64,000 nt of DNA, taken from the NCBI GenBank assembly GCA_949128115.1, contig OX421966.1:54867416-54931415 (forward strand). The letters run 5' to 3'. Source of the stretch: Anaspis maculata. Lineage: Eukaryota > Arthropoda > Insecta > Coleoptera > Scraptiidae. This document shows positions 46,991 through 56,555 of the stretch, in pieces (positions within the stretch are counted from its first letter, which is position 1; each line of letters starts with the position of its first letter). Below the pieces are notes generated by a model. It did no database searches. It was not told where the DNA came from and saw only the letters and a program-made list of their open reading frames with translations. The position numbers and the translations under genes are program-made.

Positions 46991-47874
46991 GACCACAAAT
47001 TTTCAGATTCGGATGGCAGGAAAACTGCTGTATCTTTCTCTCAATGGATTGCAAAAATTGTCCACAAACAATTCGGGAATTCCTCCATCAATCTGGTGTA
47101 AGCAAACGTATATTTTGTTTTTGAATCAACATGGAATTGTGGCGGAAGCAATACTTTGCGAACAGTGTGTTGAACTAGGTGTCATTCAGGTACACCTGCA
47201 GAGGGGTCCGACAGCAAGAGAGGGGCGCTTCCAAGAAGAAGAAACTCCGCATTCAGTGCACTTTCAAGAAGTTGGCCGGACGTGGCAACTTCTTCGAAAA
47301 CTTCAAGTTAATGATCGAAGACATCGGCTACTTCGGCGTGCTCTGTTACGTCCGTCGGTTTCCACGCCAGGAAATAATTATGGCCGAATTGAATCGTTCA
47401 TCAAAAGCCGTCGTCGAGTGGTCGTCATTCTGCTAAAAAATTGTGCTCGACTGGTGCCAGAAAGATTCGCAGTCTAGGAGGGCCATTTTCGAAATCGATG
47501 GAGCGAAGTTTGAAAAAGAAGTACAATAGAGGAAGACGGATCGAGGGTCAATGGGTTTTTGTTGGATTCGAGAGGGACAGCAAGAAGATCTTGATACCCG
47601 TGCCAAGAAGAGAGAAAAGTTGGGGGTAATTCGGAGTAACATTCTCCCTGAAACATTGATTAAGTCAGACTGTTGGATGAGCGATGAGGGTTCCGAACAC
47701 CTGACAATAAACCTCAGTGTGTCGACCCCAATGACCTTCGCGTCCATGCGCAAACGACCGAGCGGACATGGAGGAATGTCCGGGCAGCTTACCAAAATAT
47801 GGACGCAAAAAGGCCCATTTTGTAGGTTATCTGGCTGAGTCTCTCTTCAAACGGGCCTTTCCCAGAAATGAAAG
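46990..47874 (+). pseudogene. Merlin-superfamily transposase remnant
   Basis: Plus-strand blocks in three frames together resemble a Merlin (IS1016/ISXO2-like DDE) transposase. In order: FLNQHGIVAEAILCEQC (about 47120-47175) with a zinc-ribbon-like Cys pair; GRGNFFENFKL (about 47285); an acidic FEIDGAKF block near 47490 that would hold the first catalytic Asp; KKYNRGRRIEGQWVFVG (about 47520); LIKSDCW (about 47660), the second catalytic Asp region; and YLAESLFKRAFP (about 47830) at the C-terminus. Frame changes lie near 47190, 47510 and 47620. The sequence stops where a gypsy LTR begins at 47875, so a retrotransposon landed in it. No terminal repeats were found. Inactive. Confidence 0.72.
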
Positions 47875-47965
47875 TGTTACGAGCGGCGACTCTGGATAGC
47901 ACGCGATCTTTCTAGTCTCTTCCCGTTAGATCGCAGTGTACAGGTGCGGAGCGTTCTGGCGTGTA
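47875..47965 (+). repeat. Truncated 5' LTR of gypsy element 2
   Basis: Starts TGTTACGAGCGGCGA and follows the 3' LTR at 49643 for about 90 bp ('cacgcgatctttct', 'ttagatcgc', 'tacaggtgcggag'), after which the two diverge at a deletion. Confidence 0.75.
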
Positions 47966-49642
47966 GGCTTTTTGCTGCTGATCAAGTAAGTCACCAACCG
48001 AGAAAAAGCAATTGTAGAGAAGGAAGACCACGTTGCTTTGAATTTGGAAGAGATGGACATCTGCAACACGACTGCAGGCGACGATACGCTCCAGCAGAAC
48101 GTTTCATGCTGGAACGGGGAGCTGCTGATCAAGGCAATCAACATCGTCCTGGAAAGAGTCATGGTAATGGCAACACAGATGGTCTTTCTCGAAGACCACG
48201 CAACGAGGACTGCAGGAACGACAAGAGGGTGAGCCACCAGAGTGAAAACGTCAAGGTCAAAGCACTTGTCGTTGAAACCCCAGGACCACGGCTTAGGTCA
48301 AGAAGGAGCAGCGTGAGGACCCAGCCATCGGTTCGCTTGCTGAAAGAAAAGAACTTGGCCAGGACAGACCAGAGGAGACCGAGATCTCTGGTGAAGCGCC
48401 CGAATTCAAGACTCTTTGGATGCAGTGGAATTCTCTGAGGATAGAGAATGGGCTGCTGAAGAGAGTCTGGGAGAGTCCCGATGAGAACAAGGAGATGGTT
48501 CAATTGGTGCTTCCCAAGAAGAGAGTGAAAGAGGTCCTGAAGGAAATGCGCGATGGCGTCACTGGAGGGCACCTTGGGGGGAACAAGACGTTGGCCGAAG
48601 TGCGCGAGCGATTCTACTGGGTGAACTGCCGGAACGACGTGGAAACATGGTGTCGCCAGCGCGAGGTTTGTGCGACCAGCAAAGGACCAAGAACTCGCAG
48701 CCGACGGGAGCTGAAGACTTACAATGTTGGAGCGCCTTTTGAACGCATCGCGATCGATGTGGCTGGCCCGTTCTCCACGACAGAGAATGGCAACAAATAC
48801 ATCCTGGTTGTCATGGACTATTTCAACAAGTGGCCGGAAGCGTACGCCCTACCGAACCAAGAGGCTGCTACAGTGGCGAGTGTGCTGGTGGACAATCTTG
48901 TTAGCCGTTTTGGAGTACCTTTGGAGCTACGCTCAGACCAGGGATGAAACTTCGAGTCCAACGTGTTCCAAGGTATCTGTACTCTACTCGGGATACAGAA
49001 GACCAGAACGACGCCCCTTCACCCACGGTCCGACGGAATGGTTGAACGCTTCAATCGGACGATGGAGCAGCACCTGTCAAAGGTCGTCGACGAGCATCAG
49101 CGAGACTGGGATCGTCATCTGCCGTTATTTCTGATGGCGTGTCGCGCTGCCATCCACAACACGCGCTGCCATCCACAACACCACAGGGGAAACACCAGCA
49201 TGTGTTCTTTTTGGCCCAGAGCTTCGCCTCCCCTGCGATTTACAATTTGGCACGCCGGAGAATGTTCCTAAGAACATCCCCGAATACGTCAACGACCTAA
49301 GGCAAAGAATGTGTGACATCCACGAGTTGGTTCTGAACCGGATTCGAATCGCGACCGACCGAATGAAGACCTGTTATGACTTGAAGGCGAAATCCACGGG
49401 ATTTCAAGCTAATCTGGTTGTACAATCCTCAACGCAAGAAGGGAAGGTCTCCGAATTTGCATCCGTCGTGGGAAGGACCGTACACGGTAGTCAAGAGGGA
49501 TCAATGACGTCATGTACAGAATCCAGCGAGCCCCAAGAGTTGAGATGAAACCTGATCAAGTTGTCCACCTTGATCGCCTTGCACGTTACTCCGGGAGTAA
49601 CGATGAGCCTATTCGGGACGAACAGGCCTTAGAGGGGAGCAG
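47966..49642 (+). pseudogene. Ty3/gypsy element 2, internally deleted gag-pol
   Basis: After the broken LTR comes a gag zinc knuckle (RCFEFGRDGHLQHDC, near 48030; the second Cys is Phe). This joins directly to the end of RNase H (HRPGKSHGNGNTDGLSRRP near 48150), so protease and most of RT and RNase H are deleted. Integrase follows: zinc finger (GGHLGGNKTL, WCRQREVC) with the first His and one Cys apparently substituted, then the core from 48720. A stop replaces Arg just after LRSDQG at 48945. HPRSDGMVERFNR (about 49018) has the catalytic Glu, and a C-terminal domain region runs to about 49600. Frame changes occur near 49150 and 49440. Not functional. Confidence 0.85.
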
Positions 49643-49863
49643 TGCTACGAGCGGCGATTCTGTCCATACTGGCAAACACGCGATCTTTCTGTATCCTCCC
49701 ATCCATTAGATCGCCGTGTACAAGTGCGGAGTGTTCTTTCCAAAGCGTGCGTGTACGTGAAACTGAATAAGGAGATTCCAACGCTCGATCAGGACACAGC
49801 TGTTCATTTGGCGGCGGCGCCGGATCTAGATGCACGACAGAATTATACGCGAAATACGTAACA
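49643..49863 (+). repeat. 3' LTR of gypsy element 2
   Basis: 221 bp starting TGCTACGAGCGGCGA and ending ATACGTAACA. Homologous to 47875-47965 and to the solo LTR at 63073-63288. The T-G...C-A ends fit an LTR. No matching target duplication with the 47875 side was seen. Confidence 0.8.
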
Positions 49864-50194
49864 ATATAATTTGAATCGCGAGTAGGTACTAAAACCCACT
49901 GATAAATACACGGTAGGTACTAAATCGTTATTATTTGAAGCTAAGTTTGGGCAACTTGCGCGTGAACACCCTGTATTAGCCATTTTAGCGAAGATCTTAT
50001 CAGACTGTTAACGAAATGGAAAAGTAAATAATGTTCCACTCTGTAGCTTCCCAGCGTGGGTGTGATTTCATCTCCGTGCTTCCGCTCTCTAATCCGACAT
50101 TGCCTGGTTCTCCGCACAAATCCTTCAACAATATCCCTTTTAAAAGCTCTATACTTTTACGGTTTCTTTATATCACTTAACGATGAGTTATTAT
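49864..50194. other. No gene recognised
   Basis: AT-rich. A lone 'acaccctgtatta' near 49968 looks like a MITE end. The expected downstream part of the Merlin remnant is not recognisable here. Confidence 0.35.
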
Positions 50195-50200
50195 TTTATT
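50195..50200 (-). terminator. Possible poly(A) signal AATAAA
   Basis: AATAAA on the minus strand about 290 bases after the stop codon of the gene at 50491-51207. Placement is plausible for a short 3' UTR. Confidence 0.4.
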
Positions 50201-50490
50201 GCATGGGGATGAATAAATTACTTTTCCAGTAAAAGCCGAAGGTTTTTTTTTACCGTTCAAGAAGATTAAAATGCATAAAAAGCTTATCTGAATACATAAT
50301 AGGAATCCGTAGCAAAATAATGAAAAGTGAGATAGGAAAAATATAAATTTTTGTTTGCAATAAGATTTTTGTACTATATTTAAACATTATCTCTACACTT
50401 CGAAGCGATAAGATAAGATAACAACGTCTTATAAGTAAGCAGTATAAAAAATTCATTGCGAATCAAAGCACACCACACAAATAGGTGCCG

Positions 50491-51207
50491 TCAATAAACG
50501 TAACCGTCAGCTTTAGCTTTCAGCTCTTCTTGGAACCTCTGCACGTTGGCCAGAACGTCGTTCTTCCTGTTCCTCAGTTCTTCGTTCTCGCCGCAATCGA
50601 TGCCGCTCAGCGCTATCATGCATCTGATGAAAACCTCGTTTATTTCGAAATACTGCAAGTGCTTGTTGCCGCCCAGAAAATACTCCGTCAGCTTGGCATT
50701 TTCTCTCGCTTCCTTCCAAACGGATTCCATCAAATCCCATTTTTGATTGTCCTCCCGCGAACTGAAAATTGGCCTCAGCCTCAGCTCCGTCGAACTGGAG
50801 CTCTCTTTCAACGCTGAGGGTTCTCCGGGCGGTGCTTCCGGAGGATCTTCCGGCGGTTCGTCCGTCAAATTTTCCAGCATAATTTCGTCGAAAACGTCTC
50901 GTTCCTCATCATCAAGCTCTTCCGCCAGGACCTCTACGCTGTTGGAGCGTTCTTTCTGGTGGATCAGCAGATTTCTGCTGTCCGGTTGGTCCAGATACGG
51001 CGGCGGAGGCGAGGGCGTTTCCGGAATTCTTTTCTGGACGGTTCCGTTGCCGCTGGCTTTGGCGATGGCGTTATCGTCGGTCATGATTTGTGTCGTCGCT
51101 TCTTGGTGGCACAGGTCTCGCACTAAACTGTAGCACAGGTGGACGCTCAGCATGGCTAAAATCACGGCTAGGATGACAAAAAGCGTCCACCAGATCAGAT
51201 CGGACAT
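50491..51207 (-). CDS. Membrane-anchored acidic protein with PPPPY motif, 238 residues
   Basis: Intact single-exon frame with good start context (CAACCATGTC). Residues 5-26 (LIWWTLFVILAVILAM...) form one membrane segment at the very N-terminus, followed by Cys and Arg/Lys, so a signal anchor is likely. Residues 61-71 (IPETPSPPPPY) hold a PPxY motif of the kind bound by WW domains. Residues 93-130 are strongly acidic and Pro-rich. Residues 150-235 are mixed-charge and probably helical (for example KNDVLANVQRFQEEL). No enzymatic motif or known family was recognised. The PPxY plus single membrane anchor resembles adaptors that recruit ubiquitin ligases, but this is only an idea. GC content and codon regularity stand out from the repeats around it, and the frame has no lesions, so a real gene is very likely. 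Confidence 0.85.
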   Translation of the reverse strand: MSDLIWWTLFVILAVILAMLSVHLCYSLVRDLCHQEATTQIMTDDNAIAKASGNGTVQKRIPETPSPPPPYLDQPDSRNLLIHQKERSNSVEVLAEELDDEERDVFDEIMLENLTDEPPEDPPEAPPGEPSALKESSSSTELRLRPIFSSREDNQKWDLMESVWKEARENAKLTEYFLGGNKHLQYFEINEVFIRCMIALSGIDCGENEELRNRKNDVLANVQRFQEELKAKADGYVY

Positions 51208-51334
51208 GGTTGTGGTGATTCGTCATGTTGTTTGTTATCGAAAAATTTCGAGGACAGTCGTCGATAGCGTCGGCAAAGATATTGCGCTAATCTAATCTAA
51301 ATCCCGCGGGTTTTTTAATTGCGGTGCTACTTCA

Positions 51335-51340
51335 AACTGA
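51335..51340 (-). promoter_or_regulatory. Initiator (TCAGTT) of the 50491-51207 gene
   Basis: TTCAGTTT on the minus strand gives a start site at about 51338 and a leader of about 130 bases. No TATA box is evident. Confidence 0.45.
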
Positions 51341-51805
51341 ACAGAAAAAAAACGACTTGAAAACCACTTCACACTTGACACGCATATCAAACAGAATTGG
51401 AACAACTGGATAAATTGGTACATACAGCATGGTAAATTTCTTGACCCACAGGCCCAGTGGGTTATTATTTCAGATCAAGAAGTAACTTTAGATGGAAAAG
51501 GCGATATACAGGGTCCGGTGATTAATTGCCGTAACTTTGGCAATCGAGAGCATCAAAAAATGGGTAGAGTTTTTACCGAACACTTTGTTTTAAAACGTAC
51601 AATAACGGAGATAGTCCTGTGAAGTTGGAATTGAAAAATCGTTTTTTGCATAACTTTTGAACCGATCAACCGATTGTGTTCAAATTTAGACCGAAGTTTA
51701 CTAAGACTAACATCAGTATGGAACAAATGTGTTTAGGGGCGAAGACAGTAAAGAGTACCTTCTCCCTGTTCCCCTATTTTTACTTCCCCAATTGTTTTTA
51801 GAAAT

Positions 51806-52579
51806 TAGTATTTAAAAGTCTTGGGTTTATTGGACAACGTTTATTTTTTTCTTTTTTAGACTGCCGACGTTTCGTCGATGGTATGTCGAGTTTATCAAGG
51901 CTACGGTAAATATCATATGTATAATAAGTTTGATCAAAATGAAGCTTACCTTCTAAAAGGAATATAGTATAAAAGATAACATGATGATTGTGTAAAGAGC
52001 TTTAAAAGATGTAAATTAATTTGTAAATCATGGATGACAATGACATATTTTTTTGAAAATTTGTGTGATGGCTGGTCTGATGATTGGTGGTCAATTATTG
52101 TGATGATTGATTATCCATGATTTACAAATTAATTTACATCCAGTTCAAAACCGAAAGGTATACGAATAAACTTAAGTAGTAAATTTTTTTTTTTTTTTTA
52201 TAGGTATTAGTCGTTTTTTCAACAATTTTTATTCGTGAAGGAAATTACAAAATTATCAAAAATGAATAAAGGATAATGTAAAATGTGTAGAAGGTATGGA
52301 ATATAAATATATATAATACATGTAAAGATCTAAATTAATTTACATCTTTTAAAGCTCTTCACACAATGATCATGTTATCTTTTATACTGTATTCCTTTTA
52401 GAAGGTAAGCTTTATTTCAATCTAACTTATTATACATATGATATTTACCGTAGCCTTGATAAAGTCGACATACCATCGACGAAACGTCGGCGGTCTAAAA
52501 AAGAAAAAAATAAACGTTGTCCAATAAACCCAAGAGTTTTGAATACTAATATTCTTCACGGACGAGAGAAGAAATGAAA
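51806..52579 (+). mobile_element. Nested foldback retroelement-like insertion with hammerhead-like arms
   Basis: 774 bp flanked by identical 12-bp sequences GTTTTTAGAAAT (51794-51805 and 52580-52591). Inverted arms of about 190 bp begin 'tagtatttaaaagtctt' on the left and mirror 'aagagttttgaatacta' on the right. Each arm contains a motif with GACGAAACGTCGG. A 12-bp duplication is longer than DNA transposons usually make and fits a retroelement such as a Penelope-like derivative. No coding frame remains. Confidence 0.7.
52452..52490 (+). ncRNA. Hammerhead-like motif, degenerate
   Basis: Order: TTGATAA (52456-52462, consensus CTGANGA with two changes), stem GTCGA/TCGAC around a 7-nt loop, then GAAAC and GTC (52481-52488). 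Minimal stem III AC/GT as in the 30256 motif. A mirrored copy lies on the minus strand at about 51866-51905. Two core changes make activity doubtful. Confidence 0.35.
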
Positions 52580-53226
52580 GTTTTTAGAAATCGTTTCAAT
52601 TTTTAGATTCTACATTCAATTTAGAGAAGAGAGTTACTCTTGCAAAATTTTGATAACAAGCTTCGTTTTCGAGATCTTTGGGTTTGAAACTTTGGAAATC
52701 TCGAAGGCACCATTTTCAAAGCCCTGAAAATTGAATTCCAAGAAAACTATGATACCTCAACTGAAATAGGCTTCTTAGGTGTTTCAAGTTGATAAACCAT
52801 CATTTCTTTTGAGAAACGAGAATTTTTCAGGAAAAAACATTTGAGCTCTTGAATGTCGAGATTTTGAGATGTTTTCCCGAAGTTTCAAGCCCAAATATCT
52901 CTAAAACGAAGCCTCTATCGAAATTTTGCAAGTATAACTTTCTTCTCTGAACTGAATGTAGAATCCGAAAATTGAAACGATTCCCTAATTTGATTATGGG
53001 AGTGAAAAATAGGGGAAAAGGGTGAAGTGTGGACTTTGGTTCAAATTTGCACAAAATCGGTTGAATCGTTTAAAAGTTATGAATAAAAACGATTTTTTAT
53101 TTTCAACTTTGAAGAGCTATATCTTCGTTATTTTACGTTCTTGAACGAAATGTTTGCAGGTGAGTCTACTTATCTTTTCTGCCCCATCTATTGCCAAGGT
53201 TTTCGCGATTAAACACCGGACACCTG

Positions 53227-55439
53227 TGTGTGATAGATAAGGTAACCAACCTCTGGAAAAGAGTTCTGCAGAGTTATACTATCGTAGAAAATATGATATT
53301 CTGGAGAAATGCATACTCCAACTTCATATGGTCCAATTCCAGTTTGAAACCCAATTTGAAGACATTTTTTAATGGGCATTTTTCATCCATTTCTAATTCG
53401 CTTGCTGTTTTTTATTACCTCTCTATCCAGATGGTTCTCGTTCTTATTAGTCTATTCTTCAGAGGGCCGAAGGTGTCTTTGAATAGTCCAAGGACCTGCC
53501 GATCACCTACTGGCCCGTCACAAAATTTCATCACACCCCTATAGATGTATCCTAGATAGACTCTCTGAAGCTTAGATTATTGGCTTTGAGAACTTCTTGA
53601 ATCCACTGAGAATCCAAGCATACAGATTCAGATTATCGCCAGACTATAGCCACAATCGTAGCAAAATAAGATCAGCGCTAAAGAATTGCATGGAGAGGCC
53701 TTCAGATGCCTTTCTTCAGAGTCAGCTTTGAACTATGCGAACCCTATCTTGGAGGTCGGTGGTACGTCTCGGAATGGTAGAACAACTTTCAGATGACCTT
53801 CTCTGTTCAAGTTTCAAGTTCAACACTGCCGTTTCGTCACCGTTCACCGTCCTTAGACTTGCCGATGGTCTATATTCCAATATATGTTCCCTTGGATAAC
53901 CTTATTCTAGTGGCTTTCGTATTTCTTTTGAATATTTCACATTGTTTCCAGATTCGACAGTATCTTCGAATTAAGTACACGTCGATGATATATTTCGAGG
54001 TTCCCAAAGAAGCCGCTGAAGCCCCAAGGTTTTTCTAGATTAGTTACTTTTTTCTTCAAGGCCGCTGGTATCTTTGAATGGTCAAACTATTGCTAATGGA
54101 TTATTGATCCATTATCCAAGAATAGGTCTGATTATGTTGTTTTACCTGAGTATAGCCATCTTTAGATGATCATTTCATCTGATGACGATATCTTCAGGGG
54201 GCATTGGTGTCCCAGCTACTTGTCAATGACCTATCGGCCTAGTCAAAGATTCCATGACGACATTTCACCTTCAGATAAAACTATTCAATGGTCTCCTTTT
54301 TTAAAGAAAACTTTTTCACTCGTACATCATTTTCAGACCCGCTGGTTCTTATAATGGTCCAACTAAGTACTCTTTGATAGGTTTCTAACACATTTTCAAC
54401 TCTCACGATGCTGTTTTACCACTTGTTCTATCACCTTCCACCAGATGACCTCTTTTTCTACATAGTTTTTTGTCAGTAAGCGACTGAAATTGGCCTGGTA
54501 AACAGAATGCTCGAAATAAAATCAGTTTTGATTGCAGTGTCCTTTCTTGCACCTAAACTGTTTTTTAGTCTGATTCTAGAACTGCAAGTCTTCATCGAAC
54601 GAGTTGAGAACTGAGTTCTTCAATATTGGATAGCCATTGGAGGGTTCTATGATCTGAACTGATCGTAAATTGGTTACCGTACACATAAGGGCGAATTTGC
54701 TTGGTGAACAAACGATTGCGAGTCGTTCATTCTCAATCGTTGATCAGTTTTTATTCTTTCAAGTATGATATAAGAGGTTTTGAAATAGTCGCGTAATTCC
54801 TGATGAATTTTCGACAACAACCTGCCAGGCCTAAGAAGCTTTTGATTGTCACGGTGCGTTCGGGATTGGTATTTGTTCTTGTTTTTTCAATTCAATTTCT
54901 TCTCCTTATTGAAAGACGATCTTTGGAAATTGCGCAAAACTTGCTAAATAAAGCGGCCTGCTTGGTTGATAGACCTTGTTATACGCCGTTGCCGAGGCAA
55001 TCCCCACTTATGGCCAGCTCAATTTCAATTTGATATCGAGCCGTGAGATCGGCAGGAAGAAATCTCAGAACTTGAGCGTCTCTCCAGAGAGAAAATTCAG
55101 AAAGCGATGTGAAAAAGTGTAACTGAATGCCCTCGAAAGAGAACGTTGCAGACAATTTGAGACGAGGCGACGAAGAAATTGAAATGAACATTGAACCAGG
55201 TAATATATTCGTACACAAAGAACTGATTTCTTGCACTTATCAGTATCACACAAATTATAGTCAAAAGAAGATACAGTGCAAGAAGATGAAGTAGTGTTAT
55301 ACGATAATCTAGAGGGAGAAAGATTTTTATGTTACTTATCAAAAAGGATAAGTTAATTTTCTTCCTTACATGATCAAACTTTTTGTCGGTTCACTCTGAC
55401 GAAGAGTAAGTAAAGTCATCGTTCATATCGTTCATGAAG
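53227..55439. other. No gene; possible diverged 140-bp periodicity
   Basis: Variants of 'cttcagggggccgctggt.tctttgaatggtcc' recur at about 53457, 54054, 54192 and 54330, the last three spaced near 138 bp. This suggests a very old tandem repeat. Frames in 54.8-55.3 kb have no recognisable domain. Confidence 0.3.
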
Positions 55440-56250
55440 ATATGTCGAAGTGAAATGGTAGAGAAGGAACCTCTGAGAAAAAATATTGAGAAAGCAGAGA
55501 AGATGAGCTGCGCTTGAAGGGTGGAAGCCTGACCTTTTAGATTCCTTTTGATGGGGCACCGATGGTTGTAGGTGCTCTAGTTTCCAAGAAAATGCAGTTT
55601 TAATCGGGCGAGTCACAAGAATCCAAAAATTCATGACCGACAAAACAAAATACTTCACATGAAAAAATTCCTCTTTCTCTCGGCTTTCCATTGATGTGTC
55701 GTTGATGTCTCTACCTGGTCCAGTAAGCCAGGTATTCTGTCTTACAGTCCAGCAAAAACAATAATCGGAATTCATGTCGTCACCGATCACAAACTTGTTG
55801 ATTTCAACACTAGCCGTTACTAGGACTTTTTCACTTACCATACCTGGACTCACCATAGCAATGAATACTGGCTGATGTTGAAATCAACAAGTGTGTGTTC
55901 GGTGACGTCATGAATTCCGAGTATTGTGTTTGCTGGACCGTAAGACAGAATATCTGGCTTACTGGACCAGGTACAGACATCAGCGAGACATCAATGGCTC
56001 TCCATTGGAGAGATGAGCTCTCTCAGAGAAAGAGGATTTTTCTCTATCTAAAGTATTTGTTTTTGTCAGTCATGAGTTTTCGAATTCTTGTGACTCGCCC
56101 GATTAAGCATTTTCTTGGAAACTAGAGCACCTACAAGCATCGGCGCCCCCTCAAAAGAAAGCTAAGAGGTCAGGCTTACTCCCAATTGAAAAAAATGTTT
56201 CTGTTGCCCTGATATTTTCTGAGGAAATCGCGCTGGGTTGTTTTAGCTGA
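55440..56250. mobile_element. Foldback element with mirrored open frames
   Basis: Inverted arms centred near 55850: 'tgttgatttcaacac' at 55797 mirrors 'tgttgaaatcaacaag' at 55876. The match runs outward beyond the 'gcctgacctttta' block at 55530 and its inverse near 56172. The left arm has a minus-strand frame and the right arm a plus-strand frame that encode the same peptide with differences (CWTVRQN.WLTGPG.DI, then RILVTRPIK). The peptide family was not recognised. The right-hand frame ends shortly before the LRR gene B promoter. Confidence 0.6.
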
Positions 56251-56430
56251 GACACCTTTTCTACGTATCATTCAACGTTCACCTATAATTCTGTTTGTCC
56301 TCTTTCCCTTTGTTTTTTCCTGATTTTTTCCTCACTGGGATTTTCTCACAAAGCCAGAAGCGCCACCAAAAGTAGGCATTTCCAAAAACTTGCCGTTCAT
56401 AACGACAACTCAACGAGGAAGTGTTTTCGC

Positions 56431-56436
56431 TCAGTC
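56431..56436 (+). promoter_or_regulatory. Initiator (TCAGTC) of LRR gene B
   Basis: CGCTCAGTCTTA places the start at about 56433, giving a 123-base leader. It lies inside the longer GTG-opened frame, which supports the ATG at 56556 as the true start. Confidence 0.5.
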
Positions 56437-56555
56437 TTATCTCTCGGTTGCAGCGCGATTATGCTTTGCGTAACTCGCATCCGATTAAAACTGACCCCCG
56501 TCTTCACCTCGAAAAATGTTTTCAAGTTCAGTCACTCAACGTCTCCGGCCGAACG

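Larger units (their letters stand above)
51509..53226. mobile_element. TA-type foldback element (host of a nested insertion)
   Basis: The left end CAGGGTCCGGTGATTAA mirrors 'gattaaacaccgga' near 53207, and 'gccgtaactttggcaat' mirrors 'attgccaaggttttcgc'. The arms share 'aacttttgaaccg.tcaaccg' and 'ttgaaactttggaaa' blocks with the elements at 26222 and 59635. A 774-bp insertion plus a 12-bp duplication lies inside at 51806-52591. Without it the element would be about 930 bp, close to the 1040 bp of the 59635 copy. Confidence 0.7.

Noticed and set aside
46674..47477. A 267-codon gene
   Set aside because: The first part is low-complexity tandem sequence and the later part is an off-frame reading of the Merlin remnant.
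56421..56555. N-terminal extension of LRR protein B
   Set aside because: Opens on GTG, has no ATG, is not signal-like, and overlaps the likely transcription start; the ATG at 56556 begins a clean signal peptide.
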